A program made the translations under genes and the position numbers. The notes under the pieces are model-generated. The model made no database searches and was not told the DNA's origin. It worked only from the letters and a program-made list of their open reading frames with translations. Source: Moringa oleifera (taxonomy: Eukaryota; Streptophyta; Magnoliopsida; Brassicales; Moringaceae). Taken from it: a DNA stretch of 64,000 bases. The stretch covers positions 620,001-684,000 of the forward strand of contig JAJFZO010000344.1 in the NCBI GenBank assembly GCA_021397835.1, given 5' to 3'. This document shows, piece by piece, positions 12,481-26,150 of the stretch; the stretch's first letter is position 1; every line of letters starts with the position of its first letter.

Positions 12481-12744
12481 TACATATGAATGATTATTAC
12501 TAATATTGAGAAAATTTATTTATATGTTAATCAATTAAATTAATCTATTATATGATAACCATAAAGTGTTACTATTAGCAAAGTTAGACTTCATACATAT
12601 TCTTTAGTACATCATTTGAGAATTATGAGTGAACATTTATTATTGGCCAGATGTTTGTAAGTGCATCAAAATAAATTGTTCAATAATAATTCTTGAATTA
12701 TCGAGATCAAACAGTTTAGAAATAAAACATTTATGTGCAACATA

Positions 12745-12955
12745 TGTGTAATGTTTTTGTTCATTCTATGGAGGAGTGTATAGAGAAGGAGCATAGGACT
12801 TTAGATGAGAGATTGTAGGAGGAACGTAATACGAGGGAGCATGATCGCATACGCTTTGGAGACTAAATTGCAAGAGCACTTACAAAGAAAGGTTGATATG
12901 AATAAGCACATCCGTAAGATGGAGGCTATCCTTTTCGAAAGCAGGCCATAGCATT
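12745..12955 (+). pseudogene. coiled-coil coding relic in CACTA B
   Basis: Two overlapping frames give a charged, helix-prone peptide: MEECIEKEHRTLDERL, a stop, then EERNTREHDRIR. After a shift it continues as LETKLQEHLQRKVDMNKHI and ends at a stop near 12951. Many plant CACTA-associated proteins (the Transposase_24, PF03004 type) end in such a coiled coil. The link to that family is an inference from composition and context; at least one stop and one frameshift are present. Confidence 0.35.
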
Positions 12956-13378
12956 GCCTAATAATTAGATGTAATTTCTTATATGAATATTGTATTTCAC
13001 GAGAACATAATGTGTAATATTGTATTTATTATGTTTTATGAATTTTAGTTTATTTTATTTTTGTTTAGTTATATTTAAAATTATTTTCTTATAAAAATTA
13101 ATTATATTAACGACAGATCTATTAGTCACTAATTAATTTGTAATGAAGCTTTTGGGTGTAGCAACAGATTCTTATTAGTCGGTAAAATAGTAACAGATAT
13201 TAATCTGTCATTAAAATAGCAGTAGAATAGAATCTGTCCTTAAACTAGCAATAGACAAGAATCTGTCGTTAAAGTAGTGACGAAGATTATTCTGTTACTA
13301 TCTTTAGTGACAGACGTAAATTGATCACTAATTTAGCGACGGATTCACCAGTCACTAAATCTGGTTTTTTTTATGGGG

Positions 13379-15734
13379 AAGTAAGGGAAAGGAATGGATA
13401 GAAAGAGCTTGTTCAAGAAGGGTAGGTAGTGGGGAAGCGAAGTAATTATGTTGGTTCAATCAGGAAATGACCAATTAAGCTTCTTAAGGATTTTAAATTC
13501 AAGCAGCTCATTACTAGACGATCGATCAAGCTAAGAGAAAAAAGCAATAGTTCTTCCAATCAAGCAAGCGACCAACCAATTCCAACTATTGAAATGATAG
13601 CCATCAAAGCAAGAAGTATTAACTTGTAGGATTAAGTAGGAAGAGCGAAACTTGACAGGTCTTGTAACTACTAAACTAATGGGCAGCTTTAAAAAATGGC
13701 TACTGTGTCTATGATTGGCTATGATTTGATGGGAAGTTGAAAGTGAAGAAAGCTTAGTGCAAGCAACAGAGGTAATCAAGTAGTAATCAAGAGTCGAAGG
13801 TCTGATTCGACTTAGTGGCAAATTCAACCAACATAAAAAGTAACCTTAGCCCTTTTTCAAGCCAATCTACTTGCCTTTTTTTTCTCATTTCTTTATACTA
13901 TGTTGACTTTCTACTAACCACTTTAGTTCAGTGAAGGTAATCCCTTCTTTGACATCCTAAACCAATCACTCTATCCACAAGTTTTTGAATGAATTCTTGC
14001 CCTTTCTTCTAATTTAAGTAAGCTGCTTGCTCTTTTTTCATGCGTGCTTGTGCCTGCAAGCTTAGAAATCTTTCTGGGAACATACGCTTGATTACCACTT
14101 ACTTAACTTAGTTCATTCCTTCTTGAGAGAAGATGCAAAACTCAAAGCCTGTTTAGAAAAGAAAAACTCATTTTACAAGCCTAAGTGCCCCAACAGAGAG
14201 TATGGATATCATTGTCTAAAAAATGCATCTTGCTTAGGTTGAAGCAAATGCCAGTATAGTTGCTATTTTTATACCATTATTAGTAGATTGAACGCTCTTC
14301 TTTCTCTCATCTTTCAGAGTAGATCTTTTCTTAGTCGAGTTAGATCCACACTGTGGGTTAATTTTTCATTTTTTTGGAGCTTTACTTTATTAATAAGGGA
14401 TTGCTGCCCCTATATGCTTTAAGCTTATGGACACTTCAAACTCATACCTTCACATCTTGCTTTTGGCTTTTATCAACTTACATCTTGATGAGCTCTTTCC
14501 CTCAAGTTCTGTGACTCGAGTAATAAGAGCTCTACAATAAAATGCAAAAGAATGCCATCTCTCTATTAAGTTATCTTACCTTTTTCGTATCCGATTGGCT
14601 TAACCTGATAATATTTGTATCGGTATCTCGTTCTGATGGACTTCCTTGTGCATTTTTTCTTTGGGTTGATAATTTTTATAGTCCACTAGTAAGATAAATG
14701 CTTTTTATTGGCTTTTCTATCCCCGGCTCCTCTTTTTTATCTCTGTCTTTTTTATATAAAAACCTTTTTCTCTTTCTTTTGCCTTTGATTAAGAATTACT
14801 TTTTCTTATTTTATTTTTTATCTTACTTCTCAAGATTTGAAGGTTATTCACTGCAACTGCTTTCCATGTTAGATTCAAAGGTACTTGATTTCTCTTCATT
14901 AGCCTCCATTCTCAAAATTATACTATTTTTGTTACTTTCCAAAATGGGTTATTGGTTTCTGATCTTTTCGTTGTGGTATCCCATCCTTTTCCTTGACGTC
15001 TAAAAGCGGGTTCATCCACTTTATTCAAGACATCCCCTGCATAGGCTGAATCTTTACATCCTCCAACCATTTTGTCATTCACTGGGAATTTCCTTTGCTT
15101 GCATCTGGCTTCCTCTCTTCAGTGCTATAAGTATTTATTTGGGATTAGGTTGTTTCATCATTACTTGGGTTTACCTCTCTCATTCCGACCCAATGCTGTG
15201 GTACTCCATTGGCAAGTCTGTGAAATAGAGCAATCATAGTAACTTTTCACAGTTTTTTTGTTTTTAAAGAGGCTCTAACCTCTTCTTATTTTAATTGACT
15301 ATTCTTCAATGTTTTTCTTCATTTGATTAAGTATAAGGCTTTTGTGATTTTTTCGTGGGGATTTTTTTTTATTTTTTTCATTTTCTTTTCTTTTCCTTTT
15401 TTTAGGAAAATAATTTAAAAGAAAGAAAAACCTCTTTCATTATATTAGAGCTTTATCTTAGGCATCAACATGATTTTGGCAAATTGGCTTTGTTTCTTCG
15501 TCTTCGAAAGCACTTATATAAAATAGCTATGACTTTCTCTTCCACTAGATTTAGCCTATTGGAAAAAACCCTCTCCTTACTAGCCGAGCCTCTTTGAGAA
15601 CCTCAACCTTATAAACCTCCTTCTAAATTTCTTATATTTCTTAGGGATTTGAGTAGTTGATTAGCTATTACCATCATGGGCACATTTCTCTTTTTGGTGA
15701 AGACTATCACATATTTTAAGTCTACTTGGCATTC
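13379..15734. other. NUMT-like DNA, no gene recognised
   Basis: Spacer-like mitochondrial texture (aagcaagcgacc, ctttctt runs). ORFs at 13531-13827 minus (98 codons) and 14698-15003 plus (101 codons, very Phe/Leu-rich) match nothing I know and lack support. Confidence 0.45.
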
Positions 15735-16299
15735 TTATCCATCAAAGACCTTTAACATTGTATTGGCGAATGTGGTTCCTACCTTCATTGCCCTAAAACT
15801 GGAGCTTTTTGCATATGGCTCATGAAATTCATTGAAGATCCATAGGTTATAACAGTCATGTGCTACCCTGAAATCATTTCTTTTGAGGGTGGACCAACAT
15901 ATCTTTAGTATTTTTAATAGCATGATCAAGATTAGGCTTTTTTAGGTGCTTGACTCCTTATAAAGTATGACTTCTTTATCTTTCAATAGACATGGAAAAA
16001 GAAAAGAAAAAGTATCGAATTTTTATTGTCTTTATCTTTCAATAGATACGAAAAAAAGGAAAAGCATCGAATTCCTTTACAATAAAGTTTCTCACACTTT
16101 TTTATTGCATTAATGTCAGTGCTTAAAGCATTCAAAGTCTCTCCATAATGTTTGCAGCCATATGTTCCAATTGCATTTAGGGCAAGATAGGTGGCAAGAT
16201 TACCTTTTTTAGAGGATGTTGTATCATTTTCTTCACAATCACCTTTGGTCATAGTCATTCTTTACTTTGATTAACTAGATAATTTCACCATTTTCATGG
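15735..16299 (-). pseudogene. unidentified reading frame, 3' part (split by CACTA A)
   Basis: Open frames of 91 codons (15983-16258) and 64 codons (15735-15929) follow each other on the minus strand. They include the segments NLATYLALNAIGTYGC and YAKSSSFRAMKVGTTFANT. The sequence continues, after removal of CACTA element A and one ATT, into 26341-26660 in the same frame across the insertion point. The joined frame has three stops and at least one frameshift. I cannot name the protein; it could be a mitochondrial or plasmid-type ORF, or nuclear. It is the target gene of the CACTA insertion. Confidence 0.45.
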
Positions 16300-16699
16300 A
16301 TTCACCATAAAAAAAAAATTTATGACGTGTAATGTCCATCATAAAAAGCTTTTTATGACAGTCAAGAAAGTGTCATTATAAGTGATGACATAAAAAACTT
16401 TATGACTATCTAAAAGACCGTCATAAATTTTTAACGATTTTTAATCGTCGTTAAAAAGTTAAAGTATTAATAATGGTTTGTGATGAACCATTATAAAAAA
16501 CTTATGAGGGGCTATAATAAACCGTCATAAAATATATTCATGATATCATGACGATCTTTGTGACCGTCATTAAAAACATTTATTTATTAATGATAATCTT
16601 CGTGATTTTAAAATATGCGCTTTTTATGACGATTTTTATGGTCGTCATAAAAAATATTTATGTTTTATTATACATTTTTTTACTAATTAATTACAAAAT

Positions 16700-17630
16700 T
16701 TTTTAATAATTTTAGTTAATTAATTAATAATTGTCATTTATTTTTACAATTATAGTCAAACAGTATAAAAATATCAAACAAAAAAATTACATATATTTAT
16801 AACTGCAACTATTATCATTTTACAAAATATAATAATATTAAATATAAAAAATAAACAAAATATTTACGAATTAAGTTACACAATATGTCATCTTCACTGC
16901 TTTGTTCTACCATTACATCAAAAAATACCCAATGAATTAGATGTGTCACTCTTACAATAGTTACAAAAAAGATATATTATTATATTAGCTCTATTTAACA
17001 TATAATTAATTTATATATCAAAATAAATAAGTAATTGTAATAAAGTTTGAAAATCAAACATAATCAAAGGTTGGGAATGCATCTAGATATCAAAAATGTA
17101 ACTTCTTACAACTCATAAGGTCTATATTAATCATAATATATAATTTTCTATTCTAGTTCCTTATAATTAGATATCAAAAGTGTAATTTCTTGTAATGCAA
17201 TAACAAGGGCGACAATTAACTGATCATAAACATCTTTATTTCATATGCATGCTTGAATACTTTTACTTGTTCTTTGCTTTACCAACTTTTTAAAGATGAC
17301 CTTTATAGAATTCTCAACAGAATTGACAAGGAACTTAACGGAATTAGTAAATGGCTCAATGAATAATACGGGTGGAGTGCTCAATGAATAGAATTAGTCC
17401 ATTATACGTGAATTTAACCAAGTTAAACAACACACAATTAAAACATAATCATTAATGAGCCAACAAGGATTACATACCTGGCTATGATAGTAACTATTGT
17501 ACATGCATAGCCATTCACCATGCACTTTGTTAATTTTTTCATTAATATATGTATCCTTACCATTGAACTTTAAGATTAAAATACAAAAGAAGACAATATA
17601 ATCAATTTGTTATTATTTATAAATATGAAC
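16700..17630. other. AT-rich 3' untranslated region of CACTA A
   Basis: Between the left subterminal repeats and the Ulp1 gene lies about 0.9 kb of very AT-rich DNA without coding signal. It probably holds the 3' end and terminator of the minus-strand transcripts; no specific signal stands out. Confidence 0.4.
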
Positions 17631-17639
17631 ATTTAATAT

Positions 17640-18400
17640 GTAAATAAAATAAATAATATGACCTTCTCACAAAGAATTTTTGGATCTCAATTACTTTTTT
17701 CGTAAATTGAAGCACAAAATAGCCACATTCTATACCACCTTTTTTAATCGATGCCTATAAATGTAGAAATATAATCATTAACACATTATTTTCAATATTA
17801 TTAATAATGAAAATAACAAAATGAACTCACTTGAATTCGTTGTCATGTAATATTTGATCTCACACGAAACATTTGAAAACTCATATATCATTAACCAATA
17901 AACATTTGAAAACATGTAGTATTTAGAATTTAAAATGAAACCAATAAACAAAAGACATAAAGTAAAACTTGTACTCACATGGTCACAATTTTTTTAAGAT
18001 CAGGTCCTACTTCATGACCCAAAGAATCCAAATAATGCACTATTTATGATGCCATATCAATAACCACTAATTCCCAATGAAATCCATTCGTAATAAGAAA
18101 AACAAAAGATGATAAATAGCCAAATGAGATATCTCCTGGTAAAGCAATTAAGGTAAAAATTTCTTACTTTGGATTATAAGGCATGAAAATAAATTGGCTT
18201 GAATGTGCTTTTTCTAATCGCTCAGCAATATGTCGTGCATTATCTTTTAACCTACTTTCATTGTTTAGTCCACCAGAGAGCGAGACAATCACAAGATTGA
18301 TGAAGCGAAAGTGTTTTAACTTTTTCATATCCTTTAAATTAGCACGTAGATATCTGAAAGTAAACAAATTGAAAGTTAAATCATATAAACAAAAATATTA
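17640..18400 (-). pseudogene. Ulp1-like cysteine protease (C48 type) of CACTA A
   Basis: On the minus strand, an exon ending near 18165 gives ARHIAERLEKAHSSQFIFMPYNPK and is followed by a GTAAGAA donor. The next exon contains GFHWELVVIDMAS, with the catalytic His of the HW pair, an in-frame stop, then IVHYLDSLGHEVGPDL with the Asp. A last exon near 17640-17740 contains GGIECGYFVLQF with the nucleophile Cys. This His-Asp-Cys order and spacing is that of Ulp1/SENP (SUMO-protease-like) domains, which many plant CACTA elements carry downstream of the transposase. The stop and degraded joins make it non-functional. Its role in transposition is not known. Confidence 0.85.
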
Positions 18401-20938
18401 AAATAAATTGATATTGAAATTATCCCTAATCTAATATATAAACAAATGCTAGTTCCTCCTAATTCTTTTTTATCAATCATGATAGAGCAATCTTTTGAGT
18501 CAAAATAGCAATGAAATGGACAACAAAAAAATATCATCATCAAATCTTACTTTAACTTCATTTCACATATTAATCATCAATGGGTAAGTTACTTTTGCGA
18601 ACTGCTATAAAGCTTGCTCAGAAATTGATCCTACTTTTTTACTGATTTCCTTTTCCTTTCTCTCCAACATATGAAAATAATAAATTTTAAAAGCTAAAAA
18701 ATTTAACATAAAAAAAGATAATTTACCACAACAAAAATTGTCTCATACCTACTTAACAATATGAGTCGAAACCAAGTGTTTAGGCAAACTTACATAATAA
18801 CCCAATACATCTTTAACAAATATAAGATATTCATCCTCATTTTTTATAGGTAGTCAAGCATCTTGACTGAATATTTGATCAACGAAAACCATAAAATTGG
18901 CACAAGAACCATCAATAATAGTTCCCATTGCAACAACATTTTCTAGTGTATCCACTGCTAATTTACATACAACACCTTATTCATAAAGAAAATGACATTA
19001 TTAATTATAATTAATAGTAAAAACATTGTCTATAGCATTAAATAAATAAGTAAATACCTTCATCTTCAAATCTTCATCAGAAACATCACAAGAATCCTTC
19101 ATAGGCATTGGTGAATTGAATTTTTGTATCTTATTGGAGCTATAACCTTCAAGTTGTACAACACATGAATGTGTATCTATGCTTCCTTGAGTAAATAACA
19201 ACAGTTTCTACTTTGCCTCAACCAAGCGAGCTTCTAGATATGCTACCTCATTAGGAGTAGAGAAAAAGATCGAAGGAGTGATAAACTTTCTAACTCCTCT
19301 AACTCGACCCTATGCTCATTAATACCAAGAGCTTTGCTTAAAATGTCATCACTGCCTGAGAATGTAATGGTACCAACTTTTAACTCCTCCACTAACTCAT
19401 TTATAATAATCCATGCCGAATCAAGTATAAATTACATGGAAATTAATTTTCTAGTTTTGTAGGCTATTATTCATGACTTGCATGCAATAAATATAAAATA
19501 TTGCAACTTAACTTTAAGTATGTCAAGAAAACAAACAGGGAAGAAAAAGACAGAATACTTTCTATTTGGGAGTCTTTGTTCATCAGCCAAGAAAAAGTGG
19601 CATTCTAGTTGGTTAGACTATACTGCCTTAATGCCTGAATAATATTCCCTTGTTGCCTCATTGTCTTAAAACTTTAGCAAACAATCTTATAAGGACAAGA
19701 TTTCTAACGTTTATGTAATATTCATTAAAAAGAAAACTTATAATTTTTTCAATGATAGGCATCGTTTCTAATGCATAATGTCGTTTTTTATCTTGTCGCG
19801 CTAGCTTCCATAATTCACTACGATCAATTTCCTCTTCTACCTTGAGTTCTACTTTCTGAAAAGATGGAGTAACAAATTAAAAATTAGAAAGAATGTGTCC
19901 TAAAATCGTCACAAAGAATGTAAGAATGAGAAAATTACCAATTTGTGCTCTAAGGTTGCATATCCACCTCAACTCAATCAATGAGGATATTTATTATGTT
20001 TTTGTCTTTTTTTGTTGTTCTTCATTCAATTTCTACAATGTTTCATTGCAGTTGATGAAGAAACATGAAATATTTATTGCTTAAAAAATATATTACAACA
20101 TAAATGTACTTTAAAATCCTCTGAAAGTCGTGATTTGACGAACATCTCCCAATCATTTTGTGAAATGAAATTGTAAATCGAAGGTGGTCTCGCTATAGCA
20201 TCAAGATTGTCGGCAAAAAGCATTATATATTTTGTTGTTAGGATATTCTTGAATGTTCTAAATTTGTTGCCAATTAATTAAAGATAGACTTTTTCATGCG
20301 ATGATCTATTTCAAATGCATCCTACAAATGAAATTTGATAAGTTACTATGCTAATAAAAAGCATAATTAAATATCTAGGGTGAAAGTGTAAAACCTGAAC
20401 ATATTCCCATATTTTTTTCTTTCAAATTATCAGGAACCTTTCGTCAGTCAATATAAGTTATAAATACCGTGGTACGTGCAAAAATCCAAGAGTAGACATA
20501 AGGGATTTAGCTTCAGCACCATATGGTACACCTTTTGAATTGAACTATATCACTATTTTTTCCTCAAATTTTTTTTTGTTCAATAATTTTATTGGTCCTC
20601 TAGATTTGGTAGGCGAATCTAATAACTTCTTAGTCATATCTACATTCCTACAAACATAAAATATAATCCAAATAAATAGTTAAAGAATAATTCATTATGT
20701 GATACTAGTTTTTGCAATAAATAATACTGTCATGAAAGAAAAAAAACAATTAAACCTTTTTGCCTTGAGTTAAAAAGTTTACTTGTAAGCTTCATCAATC
20801 TAAGTTCTATCACAATCGGGTCGTATATAGTTAACATCATCCTCCTTGATTCCATCATTTATACCGACTTCAAGTATGCCATCAATAATGAAATCATATT
20901 CTTCTATGTTATCCACATCATTATTTCTCTAATTATAT
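18401..20938 (-). pseudogene. upstream exons/introns of the CACTA A protease gene and transposase 3' region
   Basis: AT-rich DNA with short minus-strand open segments, e.g. 19001-19201, and candidate splice sites. No domain was recognised. By position it should hold the N-terminal part of the Ulp1-containing protein and the 3' end of the transposase gene. It is too decayed to model exons. Confidence 0.35.
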
Positions 20939-23900
20939 TTATAGTCTTTTAATGGAGTAGAACAAACAATGGAGCATCTTAGATCTAGTTGGTCTGGAAC
21001 GTAAAAGACCTGATTTAGCTTGAGAAGCTAAAATGAAACAATCAGATTTATGGCTATGTCGTTTAAGATCAACTGATATATGACCAACATAATCTAATTT
21101 AATCCCACCATTATTTTTAACCCAATCACATTGGAACAATATTGTTTTAAACATGTGGTAATTGAGCTCCCATATTTCCTTAATAATACCATAAAATGAC
21201 AATTGTCCAATTACTGGATTCTTGTCCTTAGTACTTGACATTTGCATTGTTGTTGCAACTACAATGACTCCACTATTTTATGTAACTCAACTATTATCAT
21301 GTTTCCATGTATAGAAGTGATAACCATTCACATCATATCCAGGATATTTTATAACTTCAAGACAAGGTCCATGTGCTAACCATTTCACCAAAAAGGAAGG
21401 TTGATTTTGCCTTTGCATTTTTGATGCAACCTATTGACAAAAATTTAATCGAATAGATTTTAGTATTAAATAAATAGAAGACATATGATCATGTTAAAGA
21501 AACTGGTAAGTACCTTTTCTCGAAACCAAGAAATAAAGGTTTGAGTATGCTCATTTTATAACCATTTGGATTGTTTTGGATTAACGGGGATATTGTAATT
21601 TCACATAGTTGATATGCTTATTGTTAATGAAATAAGGTTAAGCTCATCTAATGAATGCATATATGTATGAAGTATATGTTTTATAATCAAAATACACAGA
21701 TTAGGAAGAGACATACTCAATATATAGTTAAACGTCAAGTGAATTCAGTAATACATAAAGATGTGCTTGCTCTAATTCTTGTCAATTAACAGTAATAATG
21801 TGACGACCAGGTAAGGGCTTTCCAACTTGGATGTCATCTTTTTTTCTAAGCTTCAAAAAAATCAAGTGCTTCTTCTGCAACGTATCATTCATCAATACAT
21901 CCTTCAAGACGATTATGGTTATGAACATATCCTTTCAAATTTTTCATGAACCGTTCAAATGGATACATCCATCTAAGGTATACTAGTCCACATAATCTCA
22001 CTTCTTTATTAAAGTGCATTGCTAAATGCACCATTATATCGAAAAAAGAAGGTGGAAAGTATTTTTCAAATAAGCAAAGAGTTACCCCCAAATCTTGCTG
22101 TAATTTGCCTAGTTTTGAAACATCCACAACCTTACTACACAAAGCATTGAAGAAGAAGCAAAATCTCATGATTACGTATCTAACATGTTTTGGCAAAACT
22201 GAGTGAATAGCCGATGGTAGAAGTTATTACATAAGAACATGACAATCGTGAGACTTAAGACCATGAATTTTCATATCTATCATTGACACAAGATTTTTGA
22301 AATTTGAAGACTACCTATCTGAAACTTTTATGTTTGATAATGTCTCACAAAACATCCTTCTCTTTGATTTGCTTAGAGTATAACAAGCAACTCGTAAATA
22401 AGTATGGTTATTTACAACCTTGGGAGCTAACTCTTTTCTTAAGCCAATTTCTGCAAGGTCTAGTTGAGTGTTGATCCCATCTTTAAATTTTTCAAGAATA
22501 TTAAGCAAAGTTCCATAGATGCTTTCGCAAACATTTTTTTCAATATGCATTACATCCAAAATGTGCCGAACCTGTAAATGTTTCCAATATTCAAGGTCAA
22601 AAAAGCATGATTTCTTCTTGAAGCATGTTTGAATATTGTCATTCAATCTTTTACCCCGTGTCATTTTCCTCTTAGCAACTATTTTTTTACCCCATAAATT
22701 AGTAATAGAGCTTACTTTTTGTAGTATTTCTTCTCCACTTAGTGCACAAGGAGGTGAATCGTTTCATATTCTCCATTGATTTTTGTTTTTTTTTTGCTTT
22801 TTAAATGGACGATTTTTTGGAAGGAATCGTCTATGACCCATATATGCATTCTTCTTACCATGATGTAATCTACAAGTATACGTGGTTTCACCACATATTG
22901 GACAAGTGTAATATCCCTTAACTGGACAACCACAAAGATTTTCATAAGTAGAAAAATCATTAATTGTACATAATAAAACAGTTCATAACATAAACAACTC
23001 TTTTAGGTAAGAATCATAGACTTCTACACTAACCTCCCATAGAAGCTTCAAATCATCAATCAATGGAGCAAGATATACATCAATATCATTACTTTGTTGG
23101 TGAGGTCCTAATATAAGCAAGGATAACATCATGAATTTTCGTCTCATACGTAACCAAGGTGGTAGATTATATGTTATCATTACCACTGGCCAATAACTAT
23201 ATGCAGTGCTAAGAGAACTATGTAAATTTATTCCATCCGTAGAAATAGCCAATCAAAGATTTCTGTGTTTGAATGCAAAACTTGGCTACTAAAACTCTAT
23301 TAACTTCTAAGCAGGTTGAATCGGCAGGATGTCTTAGTTTCCCATTTACTTCCCTTTTGTTAGCATGCCAAGTTAAATGTTGTATAATTTGTGGTAACCG
23401 AAACATTTGCTTGAACTATGGAATAGGAGGTAAGTACCACAACACTTTAGCAGGAATCCCTTTCGTTTGGTTTTTTACCTTACCATTTTCTTTCCATCTC
23501 GATAGTCCATAAGTAGGACAAGATAATAAATTCTTATACTCCTTTTTATAGAGTATACAATCATTTGGGCAAGCATGTATTTTCTTATAATGTAAACCTA
23601 ATGTGTTCATAGTTTTTTCTGCTTCATACATCGATGTAAGGATTTCATTTCTAGTAGGAAACATATCAGACAAACAACTTAACAAATCAGAAAAAATCTT
23701 ATCTGACCACCCATATTTTCCTTTTATGTTATCTAATCTCAATAACGCAGATAACTTAGTATATTACATATTACCAAGATATAAAGGATTTTCTACATCT
23801 TCTAGTAAGTTTTGATATAATTTAGGATCATCTTAATATATTCAAATGCATCATTAACCATGTCTATTATAATGTCGATATGATCATCATTGTAAGATTC

Positions 23901-24169
23901 ATTAAACACTGATGTCTTATTTGTGCAAGATCTAAAAGAACACTCTTCTCCATGCCAAATCCATCTCTTATACCTCTGATCAATCCCTTTACTAAACAAA
24001 TGATACTTTACTTTTTGACACTTAATAATATCAAATTAGCACATGATTGACAAGGACATCTAATGAGTGTAGGATCTTCACAATGAGAAAGTGCAAAAGC
24101 AAGAAACTCATCCACGCCATCAGAAAACTCCTTAGACAATCTATTCAAGTGCATCCAAGATTTATCCAT
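20939..24169 (-). pseudogene. TNP2-type CACTA transposase, decayed
   Basis: The minus-strand start at 24169 begins MDKSWMHLNRLSKEFSDGV, the Transpos_assoc domain, followed by IRCPCQSC. The tnp2 (PF02992) core follows at about 23742-22739, with LTWHANKREVNGKLRHPAD, SLSTAYSYWPVVMITYNLPP and DIDVYLAPLIDDLKLLWE. DUF4218 lies at 22196-21885 (LEKYFPPSFFDIMVHL-type and YLRWMYPFERFMKNLKGYV) and DUF4216 at 21247-20939 (YGIIKEIWELNY, FVLASQA-like). This is the standard order for autonomous plant CACTA transposases. Segments fall in different frames (shifts near 24020, 23420, 23230 and 22970) with stops. A usual CPxC motif reads CPTYG, a G-to-A Cys-to-Tyr change. Dead, but the whole domain chain remains. 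Confidence 0.94.
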
Positions 24170-26150
24170 ATTCTATCCTATGATGACAAATAAAAGAAAA
24201 CCCACTTATTATGTATGCTTATTATGTATGTAAAGCAATGTTATTGTAAAAATAAGATAAGAAACAAGGTGCCCACTAGACTAAAAGGCCTTAGGCAAAG
24301 TGAAGACTATTTCTTCTAAACACATGGTACATTAGTAGATTAGTAAAGAATTATTAACTTGAAATAATGTTAGCTGTGCAGAAAGAGTAATAGCTTCTGT
24401 CTAAAGGGTTTTGACTTTTCTTTCAAGTTCTATTAATATGTAATATGCTTTCCTTTCCTTCGAACGAACAACTGACTATTGATTTGCAATTATCCTGCAT
24501 GATGAACCATATGATCTATGAGAAAAAAAAGCCTTTTATTACTAGCACAGTAAAATACTAAAAAGGTTTCACTTTTTCTCTCAATGATTATTCTCCTATT
24601 ATTGGTTTATCTTTGCTTCAACCAAAGTAATCCCTAATCCATCAAGTACTGTGTGTTAACAACACACATTAGTTATAAATTATCCAAACTATTTGTAAAA
24701 CTAATATTTTCTACCATGATTTATTTAGAGTTTCTAGTATCACAGTGGAAACCAAATTGGAATTCAAAATGTCAAAAAAAAAAAATACTTAAGATATACA
24801 AACTGTTTGACAAATCAATAAAGACATAGTCATAATAGAAATTGAGTTGAAGTTACAGAATTCTTCAAAAAAATATTAGCAATCTTTTCTGGTGAGCAAC
24901 ATGGATTACACTATACAGAGAGTCAAAGATTTAGTTCATGTACTAAATGTCAATCTAATGGTTACTGCAAAACTAGATTAAGTCTACTTTACTAGTTCAA
25001 CTATTTCCAACTAAATTTCCAACTTAATTATTAATAGTTATAGGTTCACCAAGCTAAATTACAGAGATGTAAGAGGCACATCATTTACTATAAACCAGTA
25101 ACCAGACTTTGTTAAACTATGGATAACAAGAATTAACAACCATTCATAGAGCAGGCCAAGATCTTTGATTCAGACAAAAATAAAGCACAATTACTTCAAT
25201 AGGATGCATCCTAACAAGTTACAGGGTGAAACAATGACTCTGTCCAGACAAAAAATGTGTAATTTACTTGATATATCTTAAGGTGGGCGGTGATTGCGTT
25301 CCAAGAATATAAACAGTAACACTAATTTTCAAATTCACAAAGAACATGCTTTAGTAAAAATTTTCTCCCTCAATTTACTTACAATTTCTAGTATCACAAA
25401 GGCAACACATATGGGTATCATCTGACAGTGCACAATGCCAAGAGAAGAAAATTTTAGAACAAAACTAAGTAAAAAATTGCAAGACTTGACAAAAAAAATC
25501 TCTCTTTCTCTCTTATAATGCCAGATGAAGGTTTGACTGGTTTTACATACCATCTTTTTTTGCTTTAATGGTATCATCCGATGTGTACGAAGTCTATTTC
25601 ACAAAATTTTTGAAAGAACGAAGCTTTGGTCGATTATATGACGTTAAAAAAGAGAAATTTCTATTTCAAATAATAGTGTTTTCGTGGGAGAGTGAAAGAA
25701 GAACACTGGCATTACGTGGGTAAAGATCTTTACGTATTACAACACATCATGTATACTATTTAAAGTCTATTACCACTAAAACATCATTGCACAAGATTTT
25801 CATTAACCGTGTGGTTAAGTCTCATAAGGTTGACTAAGAGAGCCTGGATTCAAGTCGACACTCTTGTTTTTTTTCTCAAAAATACTTCAAACACATCTTT
25901 TATTAAACAAACAACATAATTAACCAAAATCAATTATAGACCAAATGATTATAAATGTGATATAATTTCCAATAGGACTTGGGTTCGAGTCCGTTGGTTT
26001 GCCTTTTCAATCAAATATTTAAATTAGAAATAAAATCACAAACAAACACATCACATGGTTTCTTTAGATTGGATAGCAATGACATTTATCAATTTCTCTT
26101 GGAGAGATTGGGTTTGAGTCTCCATCAAATGTTTTTTTTTTCTAATTACA
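24170..26150. other. 5' region of CACTA A upstream of the transposase
   Basis: About 2 kb between the transposase start and the right subterminal repeats. It probably carries the promoter and 5' UTR; no clear TATA box can be singled out in such AT-rich DNA. Three T-arm-like phrases (ggattcaagtcg near 25848, ggttcgagtcc near 25982, gggtttgagtct near 26109) occur without the rest of a tRNA. Confidence 0.4.

Larger units (their letters stand above)
9805..13378. mobile_element. CACTA (En/Spm) element B, non-autonomous
   Basis: The left end is CACTACGAAAAAATTT, a canonical CACTA terminus, preceded by GGG. The right end, read in reverse complement, is CCCCATAAAAAAAACC (from 13378) or CATAAAAAAAACC (from 13375). 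In the second case GGG follows at 13376-13378 and would be the 3-bp target duplication. Subterminal arrays of a CGACAGATT/AATCTGTCG-type motif occupy about 9830-9960 and 13110-13365, as expected for CACTA transposase binding sites. The interior has no transposase domain, only two unusual repeat arrays and a small coding relic. It is about 3.57 kb and sits in NUMT-like DNA. The right terminus is diverged, so that boundary is uncertain by 3 bp. Confidence 0.72.

Noticed and set aside
25840..26130. Three tRNA T-arm-like phrases inside CACTA A
   Set aside because: No acceptor, D-arm or anticodon arm can be fitted around any of them.
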